Origin: Ochromonas danica | Taxonomy: Eukaryota > Sar > Chrysophyceae > Chromulinales > Chromulinaceae | DNA length: 64,000 nt | Direction of reading: 5' to 3' | Assembly: GCA_015146655.1 (NCBI GenBank) | Contig: VKHL01000001.1 | Location: forward strand, 489,501 to 553,500 | Part shown: positions 12,033 through 22,952 of the stretch, in pieces | How positions within the stretch are numbered: position 1 is the first letter of the stretch | Layout of the letters: each line of letters begins with the position of its first letter | Translations under genes and position numbers: made by a program | Notes under the pieces: generated by a model | The model's input: the letters and a program-made list of their open reading frames with translations, nothing else | Database searches by the model: none | What the model was told of the DNA's origin: nothing

Positions 12033-13891
12033 ATGGATAAAACTTCTCCTGATATATTAGAAGGTGGGAGATCCTCTTTTGAGCCTATTCCTATTCGCAC
12101 TTCCACTTCTGTTAGTAGCCGTACACCAGATTGGTATCATTGGGGGGCACGACACTGGGTGTGGCTCTTACCTTCACTTATCATGTTGAAACTTCTTGGT
12201 GCTGCTTTATTTTTCTTAATCTTTGTACAATTTTTTAATGGTAGCTCGTCTTCATTAACGAGTAATAGTCTGAGTGGTAAAAGCAGATTTGCGGTGCCTT
12301 TAGTAAATCTACGTCAACTGATTCACACGGTGAGCTTAAATGCTATTGCTGATGGATCATTGAAAACCAAGGCTATCTCTACAAGTATTGTAAACTCACA
12401 AGGATTAAAGGTAATATCAGGAACTTGAAAACGGCATCTTCCCGTAGCTAATAGTTGTCTGAACTGAATGTTCTAGTTCGTTGTTTGTAAACTTCTCCCC
12501 AAGACACCTTATTCTGGTAATATAGTCGACCAGAGTCAATCGTCCACAGCTCAGCCAGTTTTGGATCCTTTCGCAAAGGATCGGCTGGAGCAATCCCTTG
12601 TAGTCCATAATTTCCACGATGATCAGTCAGATTCATTTCGATATACCATGATACTGAATAAGTTTAATACTATTCCTGATCATGTAAGTATGTTGTTCAT
12701 AGTGTATGTAGTTGTATTTGTTTTACACTTGTTTCTGATACAGGCCTTAATAGTGTCCCATGATTTCATCCCCCAAATACGGTCTATCAGTAAAGAAGAA
12801 CTGATACTCATGTATTGGACCATACGTACTATTGGTGGGGTTGCATGGTACAACTCCAATGCATTGTCGGGAGCTTCTCAATTACACAAACATCTTCAAG
12901 TGCTTCCTATCGATGAATTGTGGAAGCTGCGCAAGGACGATTCGGAATACGTAAGCTTTTGCTGTGCTGCCCTAGACCAAAGAACTGTAATGAGACGTGT
13001 GCTTCTTTAATAGGCACATTTACTCGATGATCTCATATTACCTCATATTGAGATGAAACAGTGGGAGAAGTACTCAATGAAGGCATTCTTGTAAGTTGTT
13101 TCCCTCGGGTTGTGATATTTTGTCTAATTTTGAAGAACATTTTTAGATCTGGGCAACAACCAAAAGTACACCATGTCTCTGAGGTTCGCGTTTCTGTGCT
13201 ATGTTGCTTACTTCCAGTGCTTGAAGTTCTGTTTGTTTGCTTCTTGTAGTTTCCTTTCTTGCATGGAGTTGTGGCTTTGGATAAAGAGGCTGGCACGGCG
13301 TCAATTGATTATACTGCACTCGGTGCCTATGGAGGTATGAGATATGTTTTACACGTTTTCGTTCACTTGAGCTCACCTGCTCTACTTCTTTAGATTATTT
13401 GCATCACGTTTATCAGAAGTTGCTTGGCACTGTTGGCTTGACCACTAAACAACTCGATGATGTTTCGTTGGGAGAGTTTGCAACGGGTATGTCTTGATGC
13501 TTGCGCTTAATGGTGAAGTCTTGTCTAATATGTGCGTCTATCTATTCTCTAGACGAGATTAAAGTGCAACGACCTGTAGCTTATAATATTATAGTCACTG
13601 AGGATTATATATTTATGGTGGCTCGCAATCAATTGGCGCATCGCGAGAGTGTTAATAGCATGGGTGAGATTTGTTTTGTTGTATTTTATGTGAGTGACTA
13701 AAGAAATTTCTTTGCTTGTAGGATTTTTGGGACTTCTGCTGGCTTCCTCGGAACAATCCTTGGCTTCAATTAGGTTGGTTAGCCCTTGTTGGCAAACGTT
13801 TCATGTTTTCTAATTTGATCATGGTCACATTAGAGATGAAGGTGGATTATCTACTCTTGTTGCCGTTTCCAAGCCGGGCGGTCGTCCATAA
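12033..13891 (+). CDS. Membrane-anchored Ap4A phosphorylase (ATP adenylyltransferase)
   Basis: Ten exons (12033-12410, 12504-12683, 12744-12950, 13014-13090, 13147-13183, 13250-13334, 13394-13486, 13553-13663, 13722-13773, 13834-13891) sum to 425 aa. The diagnostic motif is in exon 3: NSNALSGASQLHKHLQVLP, the GASQxHxHLQ histidine motif of yeast Apa1/Apa2, which phosphorolyse diadenosine tetraphosphate to ADP and ATP. The C-terminal segment AYNIIVTEDYIFMVAR matches the family's second conserved block. Unusually for this family, residues about 40-70 form a hydrophobic stretch (WVWLLPSLIMLKLLGAALFF), a predicted signal anchor. The enzyme may therefore be membrane-bound, with the catalytic part in a lumen or at a membrane surface. 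Exon 5 is only 37 nt. Confidence 0.82.
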
Positions 13892-14160
13892 CAACAACCT
13901 TCACATTCTCTGAATTCATCCGATAGGTAGGCGTTGAGCAAGTGCAATAAAATGTGTTTTGTCTATCTGTAAAACCGAACGCAGTTTACAGCATTTTGAC
14001 GTTTTTCGTCGCGTTGGCGATTTCTTTTGGTCTCGTTAGTTTGCTATCTATTTAGTGTCAACTCTAAGCAATTGCTACTCTAAGCACTAGAAACTGATAG
14101 ATTCATCAATTTACAGGTTTTCGCTCTGCATGAAATCCAACATGTAAAACGATCGGAACA
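13892..14160. other. Intergenic spacer leading into the satellite
   Basis: This is the 3' flank of the Ap4A phosphorylase gene. It holds a likely polyadenylation region (gcaataaaatg at about 13940) and unique AT-rich sequence. I see no gene here. Confidence 0.5.
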
Positions 14161-14164
14161 TTGG

Positions 14165-14210
14165 TTTGTGCCATGCTGTCTGTCTGGCTCTCTGTCTGTC
14201 TGTCTGGCTA

Positions 14211-14287
<77 letters not shown>

Positions 14288-14292
14288 GGCTA

Positions 14293-14369
<77 letters not shown>

Positions 14370-14374
14370 GGCTA

Positions 14375-14451
<77 letters not shown>

Positions 14452-14456
14452 GGCTA

Positions 14457-14533
<77 letters not shown>

Positions 14534-14545
14534 GGCTATGTCTGT
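14165..14545. repeat. Nested satellite: 82-bp units built from TGTC tetranucleotides
   Basis: The tract is almost entirely (TGTC)n, broken by the variant ctggctatgtc. The variant GGC falls at 14206, 14288, 14370, 14452 and 14534, exactly 82 bp apart each time. Each unit is thus about 20 tetranucleotides plus two extra bases. This is a minisatellite whose monomer is itself a microsatellite. Because neither 4 nor 82 is a multiple of 3 and no stop occurs, all three forward frames are open over about 430-540 bp (Cys-Leu-Ser-Val repeats), which is not evidence of coding. It lies in the upstream region of the Rab gene. Confidence 0.95.
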
Positions 14546-14743
14546 CTGCGTGGGGTTTGGGCTGGCGGGGAGGGGAAGCCAGAGAGGCCAGACACAGTGA
14601 GAGGGAGAGGGAAGACTCTTTTTCTTCTCTTGGTGTTAGTCCAGTTTCTTCTTTTACGAACCTTTCTATCCGTCCTTGCCTTTCCCTATAAGATCTCTGG
14701 GAACTAGTTGTTGCTATATTTTAAGAAAGATCTTGTTGTCAGG

Positions 14744-16098
14744 ATGGATCACTTACAGGCTAGAAGAAGAGGTGGATCTTTTCATGATGACAAAGATGGC
14801 AATAATGTTCAGTTTGTCACTCCTTACTATGAGGGTCATGGTGCTCCAGAACCTTTAGACTTATCTAAACTTAGGCTAGATAATATGAGTCCTGAAGATA
14901 ATGATAGTAGTGACGAAGAAGAAGATGAGGAGGAAATATTTACCCGCGGTCGAAGCCGAAGTCGTAGTGTACATGCTAATGATGTTGGTAGTGAAGCTTA
15001 TATGGTCCATGAAGAAGGAGAATCATCCTCTACCCCACCCCCTCAACATTCAGATTCAATGAATGAAGAAGGGAGAGGTAATGGTGGAGGATCGCGTACT
15101 GGCCCTTTACAACATCGAGAAGTTGTGGCACTACAGAAGGTGATGACGACACCATTTACTCTTTAGCTTTCCATCACTTTCTTATATTTAGCTGATAAAC
15201 ATGTGTGTTGTTATTTTAGGGTCTAGAGGAAGCGACCATCTCTTTAAATCCGTATCCGAATCGAGAAGACGAAGAAGAGCGCATGGCAGCAGATGCAGAA
15301 AAGCGGAAACGTTTACTAGCGGCGAATCAGATGAATAATGGAATTTCAAATACCGATCCTGCTCGCAGAATCAAGTTATTGCTTCTGGGTGATAGTGGTG
15401 TTGGTAAAAGCAGTTTGATCGTACGTTGGACTCATGACACGTTCAGTCCTTCTCTCTCCAGTACAGTGGGTGTCAACTTCAAGAATAAAAAGGTAACCTT
15501 TCGTGGAGAATGCTTACAAGTTCAAGTATGGGACACTGCCGGACAAGAGCAATTTCATAAAATCACCACATCGTATTATAAAGGGGCACAAGGAATCATG
15601 CTGGTTTATGACGTGTCAGATGCCAACTCCTTGGCCAATGTGGAATATTGGATTAAAAATATCAAGACACATGCTTCAGATTCAGTTCAAGTGGTATTGG
15701 TAGGTAATAAGATAGACTTGCGAAACACAGATTCTGAAAAGAAATGTGCGGATACACAACGCGGCAAAGACATCTCGTGCAAGTTTGGTGTCTCTTTCTT
15801 CGAAACTAGTGCCAAAGACTCCTCTAACGTGGAAGATGCATTTATGACTTTGGTGGGGCACATAGCAGATGCTACTTCACCAGCAAAGCAAAATTCAGCG
15901 CGACTTTCGCTTCAAGGAGGACTTGAACGAAAAGCGAGTGGAGGAGATATGAATAAAGTTGATGTCTTGGCAAACACAGGAAAGTCTCCATCTTTGGGAA
16001 CGAGTTCTCCACCTCAGAAGATTGGAAATGCTAAGACAACACCGGGAGAGAATGGCAATGGCAATGGCGATCACAAGGAGAAATGCACACTTTGCTAG
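14744..16098 (+). CDS. Rab-family small GTPase with a long acidic N-terminal extension
   Basis: Two exons (14744-15139, 15220-16098) encode 424 aa, about twice a normal Rab. The first 180 residues are acidic and disordered, with an RGRSRSRS patch. The GTPase follows and is complete: P-loop GDSGVGKS, switch I TVGVNF, DTAGQEQFHKI, NKIDL and ETSAK. By sequence it sits near the Rab1/8/10 group of secretory Rabs. The tail is Gly/Asn-rich and ends KCTLC. This is neither a CC nor a CxC ending; a CaaX-like reading puts the lipidated Cys at the fourth position from the end. The start is the first ATG downstream of the satellite. The regulatory role of the extension is unknown. Confidence 0.85.
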
Positions 16099-16472
16099 TG
16101 ATGAACAGGCAACCTGATCATCGGTATCTATTCTCCTCAATATATTCTACTTTTTGCATTATACAAAGTGGTTAGCTTTATAGAAGCATATTGTACAGTC
16201 ATCACATTGTAGCAATAGTCCAAAAGCGTCCAAAGACGTTAATATAAAAAAAGATGACAAAATAACTTCCACCCAGCTGTGGCGAGTCATAGTATTATAT
16301 TCATTACATTGAATAAGAATTTGAATGAGCACACCAACAACAAAAAGAATGCAGGCGTAGGGAATTGAAAGGCACCAAACTACATACAACATTAATGCTA
16401 ATATTAGCTTTGAACACAAAAATACACATCCGCGAGATGATTGGGAGGCACAAAAAACGGCAAAATACACGA
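16099..16472. other. Convergent intergenic region
   Basis: This is about 370 bp between the 3' ends of the Rab gene and the minus-strand globin gene. It is AT-rich. Short minus-strand open frames here are hydrophobic and have no start context or similarity I recognise. It is probably the two 3' untranslated regions. Confidence 0.45.
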
Positions 16473-17292
16473 TCAAACTCCTCCGCCGTTAGTTTCTCGT
16501 AACGCTTGCGCGATATGCTCATGTAGTTGTAAATTGAGGTCTACGTCGTCTTTCTTGGGGATGAAGGTAGAGTCTTCCGTTCCAACAGAGGATCCGCTCG
16601 AAATGGTACGGAAACGCTTTGGTTGAGAGCATCCATGCTTCATTTCATACTCTACAGCTACAGGAACCATTGTCTTGAGCATTCGCGAATAAACTTTAAC
16701 CCATGCAGTGTGGACTTCAGGTGTATAAAGTTCACCTCCCACACAAAGCTTGATTGTCCAGAACAGAACATCCCCAACCAATCCATCTACATACACAACA
16801 TCTGTCAACAACTGGGAACAGAAACACAACGATTAGCAAGGGTAACTCACATTCTACAGCTTTGACTCCGCGATCACAATGAATCTCAGCTAATTTGATT
16901 AAAGTCTTCTCATACTTGACAGGGTCTGCTTTTTCACTCAAGGACAAGGAGATCATTTTCACCAAAAACTTGCCTTGACTGCTCATATCTTTAAATAGAT
17001 CTCTTGCCATAGGATGAATATCAAACAGACGTTGATAGAAAGAATTGTAAAAATACATAATACAAGTAGGATACTGAAAGCGTGGATCTCTTCTACGAGC
17101 CATGAATTCTGGAGAAGTGTTGGTTAAAATGAGCTTCCAGGTGTTACTGGCTAGTTCCATTTCTTCGTTTGATATGGGTTGATCATCATAATAGACAGGC
17201 ATCATGAGAGGAACAACATTATTTCCAGGTGGTTCTTCTTTCTCAGAATGTGTTTCATCGATTGTATTTGATCGAGAGCTACCACTACCCAT
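16473..17292 (-). CDS. Globin (single-domain, with N- and C-terminal extensions)
   Basis: Two exons (17292-16851, 16801-16473) give 256 aa. The acceptor is the GACAG just after a decoy CCCAG; only the former keeps frame and joins KAVE to YVVYVDGLVGDVLFW. Residues about 45-190 form a globin fold. The CD region reads FDIHPMARDLFKDMSSQG, the E helix KFLVKMISLSL, and the F helix AEIHCDRG supplies the proximal histidine. An H-helix segment follows (VKVYSRMLKTMVP). The N-terminus begins MGSGSS, which could be N-myristoylated by analogy with other MG-starting globins; that is inference. Functions in this group include oxygen or NO chemistry and sensing. Confidence 0.8.
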
Positions 17293-17428
17293 GTCTCCAA
17301 AATACCTGATTTAAGAGCAATACCACAAAAACCAAAGGGTAATAATATAAATCCTGCTAAAGAGGAATGAAATTAGACAATTCAAGAAAATAGATCAAGT
17401 CAAAGGTAACCGATAAACAAGAAATTGA

Positions 17429-17725
17429 ATGTCTTCTCTACCTCAAGTTCAGCAACAGGAAGGCGCATGGAAGGCTCGCCTATCGCCTGCTGGAACAGGT
17501 GCGCACATGAGGAAGGGCAACGGACACACACAAGCCCAACACACAACCCAAACACCCTGCTGCAACCCACAACCCACAACCCACAACCCACAACCCACAA
17601 CCCACAACCCAACCCAACCCAACCCAAACCAAACCGAACCAACACACACCATTGAAAAACGGTTTGTTAAAGTGACGAACGCTATCGTTAACTTATCAAA
17701 ATCGTCCTCCATCATCCCCAAGTGA
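17429..17725 (+). CDS. Possible small ORF in the leader region of the F-box gene
   Basis: An open frame begins MSSLPQVQQQEGAWKARLSP and ends VTNAIVNLSKSSSIIPK, with the AACCCAC repeat in its middle. The two ends look protein-like while the centre does not. A donor after GGAACAG at 17494 and an acceptor AAAG before TGACGAACG would splice the repeat out in phase, leaving about 40 aa. It ends only 23 bp before the next start codon, so it could equally be an upstream ORF of that gene or noise. No family is recognised. Confidence 0.25.
   Translation: MSSLPQVQQQEGAWKARLSPAGTGAHMRKGNGHTQAQHTTQTPCCNPQPTTHNPQPTTHNPTQPNPNQTEPTHTIEKRFVKVTNAIVNLSKSSSIIPK
17564..17640. repeat. Short tandem repeat, 7-mer AACCCAC then 5-mer AACCC
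   Basis: Six copies of AACCCAC (17564-17605) pass into four copies of AACCC (to 17625) and then degenerate aaacc units. It lies between the divergent globin and F-box genes. It resembles a C-rich telomere repeat only loosely and is too short and impure to be one. Confidence 0.85.
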
Positions 17726-17748
17726 GAGTGGGACTAAAACATCGGAAA

Positions 17749-19444
17749 ATGTCGTATGATTTATTTGTTCATGATCTAGAAGACCTCATCTCAAGAGCTG
17801 AAAGAGGAGAATTAGTTGATGATAGTCTAGAAGGAGAATATGGAGAGATGATGACTGTGGAAGAACCCCATGATGTCTTGGGAGTGCCTGGTCTCTCATC
17901 ACCTTCACCTGTTCCAAGTTTAGAGCAACACAGTTCTTCTATACGAGAAAGAGAATTAGCACGACAGCCGCTGGTTGATCAACCTGTCCCTGCACATATT
18001 CTATTAGAATCCAACTTCACTATCATGGGGGGAAGTGTGGACAATATCCTGAGAGGACATGTCTTCTTCTATCTTCAGTCTATGGAAATTACACGTTTGT
18101 CTCTAACTTGTAAATTCTTCCAACATCTTTGTAGTCAACCCACAATATGGGAACATATGCTTGTGCGAGATTTCTATCCCTTCCCTGATCGACCACGTCG
18201 TCTAATTGCCGATCCTCGTCGAGCTTATTTACAACGTTATCAAGAATATCGACTTCGCATTAGTCGAAGCAAAGATGAAATTAGTCAACTTGAAAATGAG
18301 GCACGACGCGCAGTCTTAGCCAGTAAAGCAGAACAGTGGCTGGACTTAACACAATTGCGACTCTGTGCACCAATCCTTCTCTCTTCTGCCTTCCTGACTA
18401 TCACACTCTATTGTCAAAAGGTGGATGGTTTAGATATTCCATTATGGTCATGTGCTATTCCATTAGCTTTCAGTTTCCTTTATATCCTGGGCAGCTTTTA
18501 CCTTATCTATGTGGTACAAGGCCGAGAATATGATCGGCATAGTATCTTCAAAGGAATGTGGCCTTCTCTTCGAGGGCCTTTAGTTTCTTTCTATCAGACG
18601 GCGCTCGATAGCTCTCCCAATGCACTATTCCTCTCAGGATGTGTTGTGGCTTTGCTGTTTATTCAACTGGGATGTCTGGTGGTCAAGTTGTCTCTCTATC
18701 TACCAGATAAATTTCGTCACGATTTCTCCTGGGGACTCGTTTTCTTACCGTCATGGGTACTGCTTGCTGCTAGTATTGCGGCTCACTTCATATTCGAGCA
18801 TCATATCGATGTGGGCCTTTCGATTACTTGTTTCTTGTTCATCTGGATACCTCTTGCTGTTCTTCTCATTTGCCTCACAGTAAAGCTTGACTATCATAAC
18901 GATGGTCCCGGTGCCATACGTTTGACTTACATCCTTATTCCTTTCTTTTTTATTGAAGCAGCCGTTCTATTGTGGAGTCTGGTTCTTCTCGCTGTGGCTT
19001 ATGTTAAGTAAGTGCCTTCACTGCAAGAAGGTTGTGTATTCAATTCATCACTGTTTATTGTATCTTTATGAACAGATATCAGCGCGGTCTTCTGGAGCGT
19101 ATTGGAGAGTATTTAGTGTTAGTGATGGTCTGCTGGGGGATATTGGGGCCATTGGTGACTTTCGAGGCGTTGCTTTGTGCTCGAGATGACAGTCAACTGA
19201 GAAACGCTGGCAATCACCCAACAGCTACGGAGGCGATAAGTCCATTGTTAGTTTTATTAGGATGGATAACGCTAGTGACAACCATGGTATTCGCGGACGC
19301 TAAGACAGCTTTTCAGGTAGTACTAAAGTTGATTGCTGCTTTGATTTCTTTCCTGTGTAACGAGTTTGTGGTTATTTGCTTTAGAGTCGGCGGGCGAATA
19401 CATTGGTTGAAACTGCTGGCTTGCGAGTCATTCACCACTTCTAG
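17749..19444 (+). CDS. F-box protein fused to a multi-pass membrane domain (TMEM185-like)
   Basis: Three exons (17749-19007, 19076-19316, 19385-19444) encode 519 aa. Residues about 95-150 look like an F-box: VFFYLQSMEITRLSLTCKFF, then PTIWEHMLVRDF. A charged coiled-coil helix follows (RSKDEISQLENEARRAV). From about residue 210 to the end there are roughly eight to ten hydrophobic helices, including FSWGLVFLPSWVLLAASIAA. That phrase resembles the repeated motif of TMEM185 (transmembrane fragile-X-F) proteins. An F-box normally bridges substrates to SKP1-CUL1 ligases; here it would be held on the cytosolic face of a membrane. Both halves lie in one exon, so the fusion is not an exon-joining guess. 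The TMEM185 assignment is tentative. Confidence 0.6.
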
Positions 19445-20158
19445 TAATTGATTTTATTGATTGTGCAAATAAAAAGTTTTGCTGATGTAAGTGGCCTGAT
19501 ACAAAACATGGTGAGAATTGCCGTCGGAAAGTGGTCGAATCACTGGTCAAAGGGCTTGTCGTTTTCAAGCACTTGATATCACTAGTTCTTTCATACAAAA
19601 TGTTAAACTCTTACTCTATGGAAGCATTTTGTTTATCAAGAAGAGGAAATGTTTTTACAACATTAGCCTATGAGCTAAAATTCATTAACACCTTCAACCT
19701 TCAACCATCTCATTGTTAATTGTTTCCGTTGTAGTGGTGTTGGCGGCGTTTGCACTTGGACAAAATGACAAAATGTCGAGACCACACTGCAATGTGAAGT
19801 TACCCAAACTGCAACATACGCCTAAACTCTGAAAAGGGCAAGTTAATCTCTAAATTCCGAGTTATGAGGTGGCAGTCAGTTGCTGATGTCATCCAAGAGA
19901 AGAGTATGTCAGCCAAACCAGCACCGAAGCCTTCCCTCTCCTTCTCTTCTTTGTCAGCACCAACAGCACAGCGACTGATCACGTAAGGGCTCAGTCTGCT
20001 TGGGTGGCAAAGAAAGAAGAGGTAGACTGGTTGCTTGGTAGAAGAGTTGGTATCCTTGAAAGGGTCTGCAGATAGTATCTACCAGTAGCATAGCAGGGAG
20101 CGTATTCTTCTTTTCTTTGCAGCCTTATCCATAGTCAAACCAACCGATCAACATTTTA
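19445..20158. other. Intergenic region, 714 bp
   Basis: This spans from the stop of the F-box membrane gene to the ankyrin start. It contains an aataaa near 19468, consistent with 3' processing of the upstream gene. Short open frames on both strands are unconvincing. I see no gene or repeat. Confidence 0.4.
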
Positions 20159-21142
20159 ATGAGCGATTGTGGACCTGTTTCTATCCAACGCTCTTCGGAA
20201 CTAGGTACCTTTATTTGCTCCGTGCAGGCTGGCCAGTCGAACGATTGCCCATCAGATCGGTTGCAATCTGATGCTCGTCATCAGCAAAGCCGAAGTCGCC
20301 CAAAGCGCACTGCCAGCGACACTATCAGTTCTTCTAGCACGCAAGGCAAATCTTTACCGACTGTGTTGGACATTTGCATTCCAATTATTGACAAAAAGGA
20401 GCTGAGTGATGTAGACACACAAAGTCAGCAACAGTGGGAGGCTGAACATGTTAGCGAATTTGTTCGGTCTTGTCTCACACGTTGGGGTCCAACACTGCTG
20501 CCTGTGCAACCAGAATACTTCCTGCAGCGTATACTACAAGGCCGTGGATACTCAACTGAACATATTCTTCCTTGCAACGCCAAGACGAAGCCTAAACCAT
20601 CAGAAAAGCAAGTCCATGATTATGATAACGATCTTGTATGGGCAATTCGTGATTCTGATTTAGCCAAGCTAACCTCATTGTATAACCGCGGAAGGAGGTG
20701 AGGATCCTGTTTTTGTTCATGTACCAATAGTATTTTCTCACAACATTGTCGGTCGTTGTTCAGTATGTCTGCATGTAATCGTCATTCAGAATCGATTGTT
20801 CACATGGCCTGCCGGCGGTCTGATCTTGATATCGTCCTCTTCTTGTTGCAACACGGTGCAGATATTTCGATTGTGGATGACTTTGGTCGAACACCGTTGC
20901 ACGACGCTTGTTGGCGACCGGAGCCTCGCTTTGATATTGTTGCTGTAATTATGGAGGCAAATATTGATCTTATTCGATACTCCGATGTGCGCGGATCTAC
21001 CCCGCTCAATTATGTACGGCAAGAGCACTGGATACAGTGGTGTGCATTTCTATTTCATATGATGGAAAAGCATTGGCCTCCGCTTAATGCGGTGCATGAT
21101 AATGAGCAGTCAATGAGCAAAAAGGCGCGACGAGACATGTGA
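20159..21142 (+). CDS. Ankyrin-repeat protein, paralogue of the gene at 26128-26976
   Basis: Two exons (20159-20697, 20764-21142) give 305 aa. The N-terminal 100 residues are disordered. A helical block (WEAEHVSEFVRSCLTRWG) precedes about four ankyrin repeats: DLAKLTSLYNRGRSMSACNR, SIVHMACRRSDLDIVLFLL, then DDFGRTPLHDACWRP and DVRGSTPLNYV. The C-terminal signature CWRP...WCAFL...WPP recurs in the second ankyrin gene on the opposite strand 5 kb away. This repeat type (DDxGRTPLHDxCW) is, to my knowledge, expanded in diatoms and relatives with unknown role. It probably binds proteins in the cytosol or nucleus. Confidence 0.75.
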
Positions 21143-21474
21143 ACATGAGCACAACAAAATTGAATGTTGCTCTTCAAGTTCCTCGCCTTTATAGTTGATA
21201 TTATGGTACGCAAGGAAGTGCGTCCATTCTGCTTCTTGCTTTGCGCAGTTTTGGCTCTTTTTGTTATTAACCCAAGCCCGACGTTGTTGTATTTAGATCC
21301 CTCACACACATGATGATTGATTTGTAAGTTGCGTGCAATATATGCGCTGTAAGCTTTAATCACCGTCTACTATCTATTAACTATCGTTTTCCAGGAATGA
21401 CTTAAATAGTATGACAAACAGCAATATGGACTACATGTAGACTATTGACTGAACATTCAACAGAGATGCTACTT
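21143..21474. other. Convergent intergenic region
   Basis: This is 332 bp between the 3' ends of the ankyrin gene and the translin-like gene. I see only short spurious frames. Confidence 0.4.
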
Positions 21475-22952
21475 TCAAGCATCCTCAATGGTATTTTCAC
21501 CCACTGGGGCAGGAGCTGCCAGCCCCGTGTGCAATCGACTAACACGAGATGATCGCTGCGCTAATGTCAGCTCATAGACTATATCTTCCACCTTACGAAG
21601 ATTCGTTTGAACAGCCTCCAGTTTCTTGGAATATCGATTAGACGATACATTGGCTTCGGTGATAAACTGCGCGGTTACCATCATCGCCTGTTGCACTTCT
21701 CGAACTCCCTCAAGATCTCGTCTCGCGGCAAGGGCCACAGCAATTCTACCAATCTCTCCAGTAAAGTCAGAGAGACCTCCAATGTATTCGTTGGGAGAGA
21801 CAATGGAGAGATCTTTCCTGGTGGGAAGCTGACGATTACTCAGCCAACCCAATAAGAGCATTCCTTCCGCCCATTCCTCCAATGCATTTGCCAGAGCTCC
21901 TGATCGAAGTATAGGATAATCTACAATTGCTTGAATAATCTTTTCTGACCATATCTTTGCATTCAACAGCTTCTTCTCGGCCTCTACTAAATCACGCCGT
22001 TGCAATGCAAAGATCGCCTGCTTTGAAAGCTTCTGGACATCTCGACAATCCTTAATCACCTGCTCTCTACACTTATCAAAAGCTTCCATGCGTTGCTGGA
22101 TAGCTGCTATTTCTGCCTTATCGATATAGTCTCTCTGTAAGCTCGAGACAACATCTGGTGAGGCAGATGCGGGTTCTTCCAGACGAGCTCGTTTACTCGC
22201 GGAACCTTCATCCACATCACTAAAGAGTGGTGTCTTTGCATCAGACGCAAGGCTCAACTCAAAGGCAGCAGACTCGATCGCCTTGACAGCGTACTTGACT
22301 GAGTCATACTTGCGTCGTAATGGTCCATTACGGAAGTCCAAAGACAAGAGGGCCTCGTTGATCTGAAGCACAGCGAGGCGACTGATCTCAATAGACTGGA
22401 CATCATTTTCACAGGCTCGGTTAATAACATAACGACTCAATTCTTGGGAAAATCCAGTCAAGGCACCGAGATATTCATCATCTGTGCAGTTCGCAAAAGC
22501 CAATCGAGTTGGAATGCTTCCCTGAGTGTAGAAATGATAGAGCATTCCAGATACCACAGATCGCTCAATCAGATGGCTCACACGGCTTTCTCGTTGGTAT
22601 GGGTCATTATGGATGTAGTCTAACATCTGTGTTTGCATGGCTTGACAAGCTTCTGTCTGACTCGCAATTACCTCTATATCACCATTGCGAACACTTTCGA
22701 GCAACTTGTTAGTGGCCACAGCAATTCTCTTTTGCTAAATTTCAAAGCCACAGTAACATAAGTTAAAAGGGATAAAGAAAGCTGAATGACAGCAGGTTTT
22801 ACAGTGTGATCACTAACCAGGTCAAAACTTTGACTTCGATTCTCATCTTCAGCTTGTTGTTCAGATAGAATCTCTTGTAGATCTAAGGCTAAAGCAGCTT
22901 GTAACTTCAAACCAAATTGGTTCAAAACCTTAGAAGGAGGTGCAGGTAACAT
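21475..22952 (-). CDS. Tandem translin-family protein (two translin-like domains fused)
   Basis: Two exons (22952-22818, 22734-21475) give 464 aa; an upstream in-frame ATG at 23024 would add an Arg/Phe-rich leader (MHFLRHSLVGLSFSF) that could target mitochondria. The first half, after a helical start, holds DEYLGALTGFSQELSRYVIN and ends LRRKYDSVKYAVKAIESAAFELSL. This corresponds to human translin DYLLTLLGLVCELSR...LRKRYDGLKYDVKKVEEVVYDLS. After a linker with a basic SKRARL patch the second half repeats the plan: NEYIGGLSDFTGEIGRIAV and KVEDIVYELTL, closer to TRAX. Translin and TRAX normally assemble as the C3PO endoribonuclease that trims passenger strands and tRNA. A covalent pair is unusual. 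I cannot confirm the TRAX catalytic acidic residues by eye. Confidence 0.8.

Noticed and set aside
14165-14545. CRISPR-like array
   Set aside because: The period is regular but there are no unique spacers; it is a simple nested tandem repeat in a eukaryote.
14161-14707. Three overlapping plus-strand ORFs of 144-179 codons rich in Cys-Leu-Ser-Val
   Set aside because: They are translations of the TGTC satellite, open in all frames because the repeat contains no stop. No start context or conserved domain.
17564-17640. Possible interstitial telomere repeat (C-rich AACCC units)
   Set aside because: The units are AACCCAC and AACCC, few and impure, and do not match TTAGGG or TTTAGGG telomere motifs.
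21475-22952. TRAX and translin as two separate genes
   Set aside because: Both domains lie in one uninterrupted 1260-bp exon with no stop, start or splice signal pair between them.
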